DNA from: a virus
Virus record (IMG/VR): IMGVR_UViG_3300030331_003452
Location: 1 to 36,361 of that record
Reading direction: 5' to 3' (one strand)
DNA length: 36,361 nucleotides
A model generated the notes under the pieces. That model was given only the letters and a program-made list of their open reading frames with translations, searched no databases and was not told the DNA's origin. Shown here one piece after another: positions 31,097-36,361 of the stretch. The position numbers and the translations under genes are program-made. Positions within the stretch are counted from its first letter, which is position 1. Each line of letters begins with the position of its first letter.

Positions 31097-32520
31097 CAGC
31101 AATCCATCCCTGTTGATTTGGATTTGTTGTCAGTGGGGCCGGTGTATTCGGGTGGCTCGTAGCCGTAGGCGAGGTCATCAAAGCGGGAGATTTCCAGGCG
31201 ACTGCAAACACGGTCTGTGCCGATAACACCGTTGCGGTATTTGCTCCATATCAACTCGGCAATACCCTTCTCCGCCGTGTTTTCGTTGTAACGCTCGTCG
31301 CGGTACACAAAACATATCAAGTCGGCATCCTGCTCAATCGATCCTGAGTCACGCAGATCGGACATCATGGGGCGCTTATCCGTGCGAGATTCACAGTTGC
31401 GATTGAGCTGCGACAAAGCCACCACAGGACAATTCAAATCCTTAGCCAGCGCCTTCAGGCCTTTGGTGATACTCGATATGCGCTCGTTCGGGCTTTTCCC
31501 CTCAGCTTCCATGAGCTGGATATAATCGACCACAATGAGCTTCAGCGGTGTTTTTGCGTGCATCCGGCGAGCCGTGGCGGCTATCTGGCTAACGCGCAGA
31601 GCTGAGCGATCATCAACGAAAAACGGCTTGTCCTTCAGCCTGCTGACCGCTCCTGTCAGCGCCGCCCAATCCTCGTTTTGCAGTTGGCCGGTTTTCATGC
31701 GCTCAAGCGGTATTTTCCCGAGACCGGCACCAACCTTGTCGTAAATCTGGTTGCGCGGCATTTCCATACTGAAAACCATCACCGCCTGATCGTTTACCGC
31801 CGCATCACCGGCAATCTGGAATGCCAGGGTTGATTTGCCCATGCTCGGGCGACCGGCCACGATGACCAAATCTGCCGGCTGAAGCCCGTTGGTGCGCTTG
31901 TCCACTTCGCGCAGCCCAGTCATCAAACCCTTGCAGCCGCCCCCGCGAAAACGCTCATCGACTGATTCAACCCACGCGGCTAAAGCAGGATTGCCATAGA
32001 GTTGAGTTTCTGCCTCGACTTCACCGATACCCATGATCAGGCCTTGAGCCTCAGCCAAAATCTCAGCCGAGCTGCGACCGTCAGGGTTAAATCCAGAATC
32101 GGCAATGCGCTGCGCGGCCTCGATCAAAGTGCGCAGGGTGGATCGCTCTCGCACAACCTTCGCGTAAGCCCGGATATTCGCGACAGCCGGAGTATCCACC
32201 ACAAGCTCGGCCAGGTAAGCAATACCGCCAAGCCGGTCAATGTCGTGCGTGTTTTCGGCAACCGTGACCACATCGATTCCGTCACCGCTTCGGCTCACAC
32301 GACCCATAGCCTCGAATAGCTCACGGTGCCTCGGCTGGAAAAAGTCTTCGGCGCTGACAATCTCGGAAACATCGTCGAACAACTGCCCACGAATCAGCAG
32401 CCCACCCAAAACAGACTGCTCAGCTTCGAGCGAGTGCGGCGGCATCTTCAACGTGGCCGTGTCGATGTCGTCAAAGGGTGGTGGTGTGTCGTCGTATTCG
32501 ATTTGAGCCAGGTTGTTCAT
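31096..32520 (-). CDS. Replicative DNA helicase, DnaB family
   Basis: 474 residues. N-terminal domain (PPHSLEAEQSVLGGLLIRGQ) interacts with primase. The RecA-like C-terminal domain has Walker A GRPSMGKST, Walker B LIVVDYIQLM, the motif ALSQLNRNCESRTDKRPMM and the arginine finger region DLRDSGSIEQDADL. The phage carries its own DnaB-type helicase instead of a P-like loader. It follows the replication initiator gene directly. Confidence 0.95.
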   Translation of the reverse strand: MNNLAQIEYDDTPPPFDDIDTATLKMPPHSLEAEQSVLGGLLIRGQLFDDVSEIVSAEDFFQPRHRELFEAMGRVSRSGDGIDVVTVAENTHDIDRLGGIAYLAELVVDTPAVANIRAYAKVVRERSTLRTLIEAAQRIADSGFNPDGRSSAEILAEAQGLIMGIGEVEAETQLYGNPALAAWVESVDERFRGGGCKGLMTGLREVDKRTNGLQPADLVIVAGRPSMGKSTLAFQIAGDAAVNDQAVMVFSMEMPRNQIYDKVGAGLGKIPLERMKTGQLQNEDWAALTGAVSRLKDKPFFVDDRSALRVSQIAATARRMHAKTPLKLIVVDYIQLMEAEGKSPNERISSITKGLKALAKDLNCPVVALSQLNRNCESRTDKRPMMSDLRDSGSIEQDADLICFVYRDERYNENTAEKGIAELIWSKYRNGVIGTDRVCSRLEISRFDDLAYGYEPPEYTGPTDNKSKSTGMDC

Positions 32521-33281
32521 GCCGCTTTCCCCGTTTTCCGGTGTTTAATCTCAGCCTGCTTGCCAGTCGTGGTCAGCAGGTACTCCTCGCCGTCAAGCCA
32601 CCAGAGCTTGTACCAGTTAGCCCGGACGCAATTACGAAACGCCGCCCGCCAATTCTTCTGCCGCTTGCCTGCCGCCTTGTTGCGCTCAACGAATTCCAGC
32701 AGGCAGAGCTTCAGGAACTCATCGGGAATTCCGGTTTCGTGGGTGTAATCAAAAATCGGGTCATCAGGTGGCAGGAACTTCTGGCCTTGCGCTTTGCACT
32801 CATCGATGAATGTTTGAATACCCACAGGATTGCGCGCCGTTTTTTCGGCGGGCTTATCTTCTTGTAATTCTTTAAATTCTTTAGGTGTTGCGGCTGGCTT
32901 GTCGTTTGCTTGTCGTTTGCCTGTTGCTTTGCCTGCTTCTTGGCTGTCACCTTGCCTGTCGTCAATCTGGTACTCGTCGTAGTTAACTATTGATATAACA
33001 GAATATTTGTTTGTTTTTTGCCTGCTAATCATCTGCTCTTTTTCTAACAAACTTATGAAGCGTCTGAGTTTGGAAATGCTAATTCTGCTTGTCGCTGAAA
33101 ATGCCTCCAAACCGAACAACATTTGGCCGCGCTCAATCGTGATCAAAGCTCCGTTGAATAGCTTTTTCTTGTCGCAGTGATTTGCTTCCATCAACATAAT
33201 CGTCCACGCCTTAAAGAACTCTGCGTCTTCAAAGAGCCAGTGATCCCGTATCCGGCGATGCAGCTTTATCCATCCAGCCAT
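32517..33281 (-). CDS. Replication initiator / replisome organiser (winged helix)
   Basis: 254 residues. The N-terminal winged helix (MAGWIKLHRRIRDHWLFEDA, SISKLRRFISLLEKEQMISR) resembles the DnaD/replication-initiator domain of phage O-like proteins. A low-complexity basic linker (residues about 105-140) is encoded by tandem 11-bp repeats, followed by a C-terminal domain (FIDECKAQGQKFLPPDDPIF). By analogy with lambda O it binds the origin iterons inside its own gene and recruits the helicase encoded next. Confidence 0.75.
   Translation of the reverse strand: MAGWIKLHRRIRDHWLFEDAEFFKAWTIMLMEANHCDKKKLFNGALITIERGQMLFGLEAFSATSRISISKLRRFISLLEKEQMISRQKTNKYSVISIVNYDEYQIDDRQGDSQEAGKATGKRQANDKPAATPKEFKELQEDKPAEKTARNPVGIQTFIDECKAQGQKFLPPDDPIFDYTHETGIPDEFLKLCLLEFVERNKAAGKRQKNWRAAFRNCVRANWYKLWWLDGEEYLLTTTGKQAEIKHRKTGKAA
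32897..32941. repeat. Iteron-like 11-bp tandem repeats (putative replication origin)
   Basis: GCTTGTCGTTT occurs at 32897-32907 and 32908-32918, with degenerate copies GCCTGTTGCTT (32919-32929) and a further partial copy to 32941. The 11-bp unit is not a multiple of three, so protein repetition does not explain it. An AT-rich tract lies nearby at about 32990-33025. The placement inside the initiator gene mirrors lambda ori. Confidence 0.55.
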
Positions 33282-33497
33282 TCAAGCAGCAACCATGTAA
33301 ATCGCTGTCTGACCGTCAAGGCCTCCGATTTTTAGGTTCTCCAGCTCTCCGCTTTCCCGCATGAACTGCAACGCGAGTGACACTTTGAAAGGCTGTGAAC
33401 CGATGGCTGTAGCAGCCTCCTCAATTGACACACGTCCCAGCATTCGACCGCCCCTGTATGGCGTCGCCTTCTCTCTCAGGTACTGTTCAAGTGTCAT
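33282..33497 (-). CDS. Small helical DNA-binding-like protein
   Basis: 71 residues with an HTH-like stretch (SIEEAATAIGSQPFKVSLAL, then FMRESGEL). It is followed directly by the initiator gene. It may be a second replication or regulatory factor. The family is not recognised. Confidence 0.6.
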   Translation of the reverse strand: MTLEQYLREKATPYRGGRMLGRVSIEEAATAIGSQPFKVSLALQFMRESGELENLKIGGLDGQTAIYMVAA

Positions 33498-33705
33498 GAT
33501 CCAACCTCCAATTCTTTAGGGTGTCACGCCAGCTACCCGGGGAAAGTTCAGAATCCTGCATCTCTATTCGAGGGCCGTGGGCATCGCGAGGAATGCGGTT
33601 GCAAGATAGGCATGAGGGAGTAGGTGGAATTACGCCCAACCAGACTGCTGGCACCGCAACGGCTCCCCCTCATACATCACAAGTGCCGATTACTATGTGG
33701 CTCAT
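33487..33705 (-). CDS. Zinc-ribbon protein gene with in-frame UGA at codon 12
   Basis: Reading from an ATG at 33705 (ATGA overlap with the CII-like stop) gives MSHIVIGTCDV, then TGA at 33672-33670, then GGAVAVPAVWLGVIPPTP, SCLSCNR and a C-terminal tail to 33487. The UGA stands exactly at the second cysteine of the first CxxC (C-D-V-C-G-G expected from the phage zinc-ribbon family as I recall it). So the gene is either a nonsense mutant, recoded at UGA, or translated from the downstream GTG at 33654, which has GAGGGGGAG 8 nt upstream (55 residues, keeping only CLSC). Confidence 0.55.
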
Positions 33706-34124
33706 GCTGCCCCCTGCTCTATGTCGCGAAGCTCGCGCAGCAATTCGGCCTTGCGCGCCTCGATGGATCGCTGGCAATCGAGAAGCCCCTTGGCGCGAAG
33801 CTCCAAATACTGCTGCATACCGCGATTCCCGCAGGCGTTCTGGAAGTCTGCCAATAGGTCAATATCGAGATTGCGCTTGCGCCGCGGCTCACCAGTGCTG
33901 GTCAGTCGCTTGTCTTGATTAACCAGAGTGTTGAATGCACCGCGGGTCATGCCGAGAATGTGAGCCCAGCTTTCGTCGTCGCGGCTTGTTCGGGAATACT
34001 TCATACACAGGCGCATGGCCTGAGCCCAATGGCTGCACCGAACAACGTCCTTGTAGGGTAAGTCCACGATTTCAGTGGATATTTCAGCTATTAGCGGCAT
34101 TTCCTTCTGCATTCTGTTGCTCAC
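33702..34124 (-). CDS. CII-like transcriptional regulator (HTH)
   Basis: About 140 residues (GTG at 34124, ATG at 34112 or ATG at 34100; no clear ribosome site). Core pattern CSHWAQAMRLCMKYSRTSRD, AHILGMTRGAFNTLVNQDKR and CGNRGMQQYLELRAKG resembles the lambdoid HTH proteins encoded after Cro that act as CII-like regulators, with LCG-N-x(3)-QW/QY near the end. It occupies the cII slot and its start overlaps three TTGC half-sites spaced as in lambda pRE. Likely promotes lysogeny (inference). Confidence 0.65.
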   Translation of the reverse strand: MSNRMQKEMPLIAEISTEIVDLPYKDVVRCSHWAQAMRLCMKYSRTSRDDESWAHILGMTRGAFNTLVNQDKRLTSTGEPRRKRNLDIDLLADFQNACGNRGMQQYLELRAKGLLDCQRSIEARKAELLRELRDIEQGAA

Positions 34125-34140
34125 TGTTGCTTACTGTTGC
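34117..34140 (+). promoter_or_regulatory. CII-type recognition sites (pRE-like)
   Basis: On plus: TTGC at 34117-34120, 34127-34130 and 34137-34140, each separated by six bases, giving two overlapping TTGC-N6-TTGC sites as bound by lambda CII. A possible -10 (GATAAA) lies at 34155-34160. Transcription would be towards the repressor gene, antisense to cro, as in lambda pRE. Confidence 0.6.
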
Positions 34141-34157
34141 TTATCCAAAAAGGCGAT

Positions 34158-34183
34158 AAAAAAAGCCCCGGTGGTGCTGGGGC
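34158..34183 (-). terminator. Rho-independent terminator after cro (tR1-like)
   Basis: On minus: GCCCC / GGGGC stem (34183-34179 and 34169-34165) followed by seven U (34164-34158). It lies between the Cro-like gene and the CII-like gene, where lambda tR1 limits early transcription. Confidence 0.8.
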
Positions 34184-34212
34184 GACGACCTAGATGGAGC
34201 TGAATATGGAAT

Positions 34213-34224
34213 TGGTTAAGAGCA
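34213..34224 (-). promoter_or_regulatory. boxA-like antitermination element
   Basis: The minus strand reads TGCTCTTAACCA, close to the boxA consensus (TGCTCTTTAACA). It is immediately after the start of the cro-to-terminator region, where a nutR-like site is expected. No clear boxB follows. Confidence 0.4.
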
Positions 34225-34235
34225 TGGGTGAATCC

Positions 34236-34463
34236 TCAAGCGGCTTGGGTCGGTTCGGAGTCTTCGTATCGCTCCGGGTACAGAATCTCCAGCTCAGTCA
34301 TGCTCCCGCCAGAGCTTTCAGCCAAGCGCTCCGCGAGCTTCTTTCCGCACGAGCCGCTGGCTATGGCTATCTGCTTGAAGTTGTCGAAAGTCGTGTTTGC
34401 AGAGCGGCAAATCTTCTCGATCTGGTCGCGAGGAGTGGACTGGTAAAATTGTCGTGGTGTCAT
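34236..34463 (-). CDS. Cro-like repressor (YdaS-type HTH)
   Basis: 75 residues from ATG at 34463; the preceding in-frame TTG would add four residues. HTH features: MTPRQFYQSTPRDQIEKICR, ANTTFDNFKQIAIASGSCGK. It is transcribed from the promoter at 34496-34523, which overlaps the operators, and diverges from the repressor gene. This is the Cro position: it would keep lytic genes on by binding the operator sites. Confidence 0.8.
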   Translation of the reverse strand: MTPRQFYQSTPRDQIEKICRSANTTFDNFKQIAIASGSCGKKLAERLAESSGGSMTELEILYPERYEDSEPTQAA

Positions 34464-34495
34464 ATCTATATGCAAAATTGGCTTCGGATATGATC

Positions 34496-34523
34496 ATCAT
34501 AGTGAATTACTAATATAAGTCAA
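34496..34523 (-). promoter_or_regulatory. Early promoter pR (minus), overlapped by operators
   Basis: TTGACT (complement of 34518-34523), 16-bp spacer, TATGAT (complement of 34496-34501), each matching consensus at five of six positions. It drives cro and downstream genes. Operator 1 covers the -10 and spacer, and operator 2 lies just upstream of the -35, so repressor bound there would block it. Confidence 0.75.
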
Positions 34524-34557
34524 TAGTGATCTACTGTTAACGGGTAGTTAATTACTA
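34500..34557. promoter_or_regulatory. Three operator sites (TAGT-N5-ACTA) in the right operator region
   Basis: TAGTGAATTACTA (34500-34512), TAGTGATCTACTG (34524-34536, one mismatch) and TAGTTAATTACTA (34545-34557). Centres are 24 and 21 bp apart, close to two helical turns. They lie between divergent repressor and cro genes, matching the lambda OR layout. Confidence 0.8.
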
Positions 34558-34573
34558 TGGGTAAGATTCGGTT

Positions 34574-34927
34574 ATGGATGTAATCGAAAAACGAAAGCGG
34601 AATTTCTGCGCGCTGTGCGACAAACATAGTAGGGGCACTATCGCCCAAAAAATGGGTTACTCAGACACCAACTATGTCAACCAGCTTTACAAAGGGCATG
34701 GCAGCTTCGGCGGCAAGACCGCTAGGAAGGTTGAGTCTGCACTTAACCTCCCGCTTGGCTGGATGGATGAGCTTCACGCGGACGCGCCCGACGAATCTGA
34801 CGAACACAGAGCAAGACGCGAATCACTGCGTCGGCTTTTGGAATTAGTTCCCGAGGAAAATATTGATGCTGCTGAAACAGTTCTGCGCGCACTGACTGCG
34901 GCTCCTGGAAAGCAAGCCAACCAATAA
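34574..34927 (+). CDS. CI-like repressor, short, lacking a peptidase domain
   Basis: 117 residues with an XRE-type HTH in the N-terminal half (GTIAQKMGYSDTNYVNQLYK, SFGGKTARKVESALNLPLGW) and a helical C-terminus (RRLLELVPEENIDAAETVL). There is no LexA/CI-type Ser-Lys autocleavage domain, so SOS induction must use another route. It is divergent from cro across the operators. The start ATG at 34574 has no clear Shine-Dalgarno sequence. Confidence 0.75.
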   Translation: MDVIEKRKRNFCALCDKHSRGTIAQKMGYSDTNYVNQLYKGHGSFGGKTARKVESALNLPLGWMDELHADAPDESDEHRARRESLRRLLELVPEENIDAAETVLRALTAAPGKQANQ

Positions 34928-35003
34928 AGCCTTCTAATGCCGTGAGTTCTGTCTGAGTAAAGCCCTTCAGTTCATCGTCTAGTTGTTGAATGATTGATTG
35001 CAT
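34743..35003 (-). CDS. Putative SOS-inducible antirepressor, antisense to repressor 3' half
   Basis: 86 residues, ATG at 35003 with GAGGG and a 7-nt gap upstream (an in-frame TTG at 35021 would extend it by 6). The helical N-terminus (MQSIIQQLDDELKGFTQTEL, FIGWLAFQEPQ) looks like a protein-binding domain. It lies under a strong promoter whose -10 is inside a LexA box. The gene overlaps the repressor gene by 185 bp on the other strand. The sequence family is not recognised. The arrangement (short repressor without autocleavage plus LexA-controlled ORF) suggests an antirepressor that inactivates the repressor after DNA damage. It might also act by antisense transcription. Confidence 0.5.
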   Translation of the reverse strand: MQSIIQQLDDELKGFTQTELTALEGFIGWLAFQEPQSVRAELFQQHQYFPRELIPKADAVIRVLLCVRQIRRARPREAHPSSQAGG

Positions 35004-35059
35004 TATTGCACCCTCACTCAAGCCGGTTTCCGCATGGTGCTTCGTTTGGATCGGCTGAG

Positions 35060-35075
35060 CTGTATTTATAAACAG
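35060..35075. promoter_or_regulatory. LexA (SOS) box
   Basis: CTGTATTTATAAACAG is the canonical CTG-N10-CAG palindrome with an AT-rich core (E. coli consensus CTGT-N8-ACAG). It overlaps the -10 of the minus promoter at 35065-35093. Confidence 0.75.
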
Positions 35076-35093
35076 TATTTACGCTGGTAGCAA
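35065..35093 (-). promoter_or_regulatory. SOS-controlled promoter facing the antisense ORF
   Basis: On minus: -35 TTGCTA (complement of 35088-35093), 17-bp spacer, -10 TATAAA (35065-35070). The -10 is inside the LexA box, so LexA would block it. The predicted transcript start is about 55 nt before the ATG at 35003. Confidence 0.65.
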
Positions 35094-35287
35094 TTCCTAA
35101 CTTCCAGCACCAGTAATCAATGTCGCACTCAAAAAAATTGCGTCAAATTGGCGAGAAGGCTAGCCAACTGATTCCAGTTAAACACGGATACTGAGAATGC
35201 AACCCCGCGCCGCACGTGGGTTTCAGAGGGCTTGCTAAATTTGGCGGCTGTGTTATTTGCGACCTTACTCTTTATGAGGGAATAAAT
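35076..35287. other. Non-coding stretch between the SOS promoter and the exported protein gene
   Basis: No supported gene. It includes an inverted repeat TTGGC-N10-GCCAA (35148-35152 with 35163-35167) and an A-run at 35131-35137. No clear plus-strand promoter was found for the 35288 gene. It may be expressed from the repressor promoter. Confidence 0.5.
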
Positions 35288-35857
35288 ATGAAAGCATCGA
35301 GAAAGCTATTGCCAGCAATCTTTCTGGCGACCTCTGTAGGGACTAACGCCGCCCCAACATACACGGAGAAAGATATCTACATTGATGATAAGACTAGGCC
35401 CTACAAGGACTTAATAGTTGCCGGAATCAACAAGGTTGCGAGAGAGAACAGCCGATGCAAGAGAATGGAGCCTAGTTCCGCCTACATCTCCGGCAGTCGC
35501 GGCACGAAAGATAATCCCGTGTTTTTTGTGACCTGCTACGAGGGTAACAATCCGTTTAATGTCTGGTTTTCAAAATCAGACATTGAAGGCGGCAAGCACA
35601 TAGCAGCAAAGGGCAATATTTCACGGCGTGATGCCGTATCCGCTTGCCGAAAGCGGGCCAAACAGCTGGCCAACCACCCATCCACGGTCAGGTTCTCAGC
35701 CATAATGGACGCGGCCTACACCCCTCATCCTGGGGGCAATACATCGCTTTATAGTACGTTTACGGCCAAAAATTCCTTTAACTTGGAGCAAAAGTTCAAG
35801 ATAAAGTGCCTATTCAAAGGCAGCACCATGGTTGAATCCGTTGTAACCGAGATATAA
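35288..35857 (+). CDS. Exported hypothetical protein (lysogenic conversion candidate)
   Basis: 189 residues from the ATG at 35288 (GAGGG upstream). Signal peptide about residues 1-21 (MKASRKLLPAIFLATSVGTN), then a mature protein with several cysteines (SRCKRMEPSSA, FFVTCYEGNN, SACRKRAKQ, KIKCLFKG). A disulfide-stabilised periplasmic or surface protein is likely. Unrecognised family. It is on the same strand as the repressor and is followed by a terminator, so it may be expressed in the lysogen and alter the host envelope or block superinfection. Confidence 0.6.
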   Translation: MKASRKLLPAIFLATSVGTNAAPTYTEKDIYIDDKTRPYKDLIVAGINKVARENSRCKRMEPSSAYISGSRGTKDNPVFFVTCYEGNNPFNVWFSKSDIEGGKHIAAKGNISRRDAVSACRKRAKQLANHPSTVRFSAIMDAAYTPHPGGNTSLYSTFTAKNSFNLEQKFKIKCLFKGSTMVESVVTEI

Positions 35858-35921
35858 CGGCATCAAAGTAGCCAGAAGCGCCCAACGCACACCGGCTTAG
35901 AAAGCCTAACCACCCCGCCGC

Positions 35922-35947
35922 AGCCGCCCTCCGAGGCGGCTTTTTTT
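35922..35947 (+). terminator. Rho-independent terminator after the exported protein gene
   Basis: A stem GCCGCC / GGCGGC (35923-35928 and 35935-35940) with a 6-nt loop is followed by seven T (35941-35947). It ends the plus transcript of the exported protein before the left operator. Confidence 0.9.
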
Positions 35948-35988
35948 CGCCCCGAATAAATTCTTCGTAGTAACTTTTTACAATCTAA

Positions 35989-36023
35989 TAGTAATTCACT
36001 ATTGACGACAAAGTATTTTACTA
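35989..36023. promoter_or_regulatory. Left operator pair (TAGT-N5-ACTA)
   Basis: TAGTAATTCACTA (35989-36001, the exact complement of the first right operator) and AAGTATTTTACTA (36011-36023, one change). Centres are 22 bp apart. They flank and overlap the early promoter at 36002-36030. This gives a bipartite repressor switch like lambda OL and OR. Confidence 0.75.
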
Positions 36024-36030
36024 ATACGAT
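36002..36030 (+). promoter_or_regulatory. Early promoter pL-like (plus strand)
   Basis: TTGACG (36002-36007), 17-bp spacer, TACGAT (36025-36030). The second operator lies in the spacer, the first overlaps the -35. It drives the plus-strand early genes that run off the right edge. Confidence 0.75.
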
Positions 36031-36040
36031 ACACCCATAC

Positions 36041-36058
36041 CAACTCACACCGGAGTTG
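36041..36058 (+). other. Hairpin in the early leader
   Basis: CAACTC (36041-36046) and GAGTTG (36053-36058) form a perfect 6-bp stem with a 6-nt loop about 10 bp after the promoter start. It could be a boxB-like element of a nut site or an mRNA-stabilising hairpin. No matching boxA was seen close by. Confidence 0.35.
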
Positions 36059-36152
36059 ACCGCCCCACCAAAGCAGGTCGTTAAACGTGAGGCATACGGA
36101 CTAGCGAAAGCCCCGTGTGCGGGTAGACCAAGCGAATAGATAAGGGGATGGC

Positions 36153-36361
36153 ATGACTACCACAGTAACCACAACAGAACAGCTTCTGGCCATGCGCGGG
36201 AAAGATGGCGTTATTCGAGTAGAGGATGACCTGCGCATTGAATGCGATGTGCCTTGGTCAGCTGGTAAAGAAATCTCAGGTATTGAGGTCGATGGCAACC
36301 TAGACTGCAGTGGCTACCTCTACTGCAGTGGCTACCTCGACTGCCGTGGCAACCTCTACTG
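36153..36361 (+). CDS. Pentapeptide-type repeat protein (partial, runs off right edge)
   Basis: Starts MTTTVTTTEQLLAMRGKDGV with AAGGGG before the ATG. From about residue 48 it becomes a tandem five-residue repeat G-N/Y-L-D/Y-C-S/R, encoded by 15-bp DNA repeats (36286 onwards). Each unit is likely one coil of a beta-helix. This type occurs in temperate phage early regions. Function unknown; the C-terminus is not in the window. Confidence 0.75.
   Translation, partial: MTTTVTTTEQLLAMRGKDGVIRVEDDLRIECDVPWSAGKEISGIEVDGNLDCSGYLYCSGYLDCRGNLY

Noticed and set aside
34194-34493. Plus-strand frame of 99 residues across the cro gene
   Set aside because: It runs antisense to the Cro-like gene and has no family features or ribosome site.
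1-36361. tRNA genes, CRISPR arrays, insertion sequences, transposase or integrase genes
   Set aside because: None was recognised on either strand. The integrase and attachment site are likely outside the window.

Overview
This window is most of a temperate, lambda-like siphophage (or prophage) genome from a Gram-negative, probably gammaproteobacterial host. The host type is inferred from the two-component Rz/Rz1 spanin, a PagL-like outer-membrane enzyme, NinG and a LexA box of the E. coli type. No host gene, tRNA, CRISPR array, integrase or attachment site is visible. Nearly everything from 1 to 34463 is on the minus strand in tightly overlapping operons. Only the repressor, one exported protein and the start of a second early operon (right end) are on plus. 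The first gene runs off the left edge and the last off the right edge.

Read in transcription order (right to left): the immunity region (34117-36060) has a short CI-like repressor (plus) facing a Cro-like gene (minus), with three TAGT-N5-ACTA operators between them. Two more copies sit at a second promoter at 36002-36030. A LexA box inside a strong minus promoter (35060-35093) points into an ORF lying antisense to the 3' half of the repressor gene. After Cro come a boxA-like site, a terminator (tR1 position), a CII-like HTH gene that begins with three TTGC half-sites spaced as in lambda pRE, a small zinc-ribbon gene with an in-frame UGA, a replication protein gene with 11-bp iterons, a DnaB helicase, NinB-like, a PD-(D/E)XK nuclease, NinG, a LuxR-type HTH, a zinc ribbon and a Q-like gene. 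A promoter and terminator (pR'/tR' arrangement) then lead into the late operon.

Late operon (28040 to 1): terminase small and large subunits, DUF1073-type portal, a collagen-like fibre and several small structural genes, a repeat-rich virion protein, capsid protease with a nested scaffold start, decoration protein, DUF2184-type major capsid protein, an Acb2-like anti-CBASS sponge, head-tail connectors, minor head protein, tail completion and terminator proteins, a four-gene cassette (sulfotransferase, methyltransferase, two glycosyltransferase-like proteins), tail tube, tail chaperones G and G-T by -1 frameshift, a 1330-residue tape measure, one tip protein with a carbohydrate-binding module, and a tail fibre. 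A PagL-like protein and the lysis block (membrane proteins, amidase, Rz/Rz1) follow. A DUF6378 gene, a DUF4406 gene and a metallophosphoesterase end the operon.

The most notable systems are the Acb2-like cyclic-nucleotide sponge, the glycan-modification cassette in the tail operon, the SOS-controlled antisense ORF opposite the repressor, and the zinc-ribbon gene whose zinc-ligand cysteine codon is UGA.
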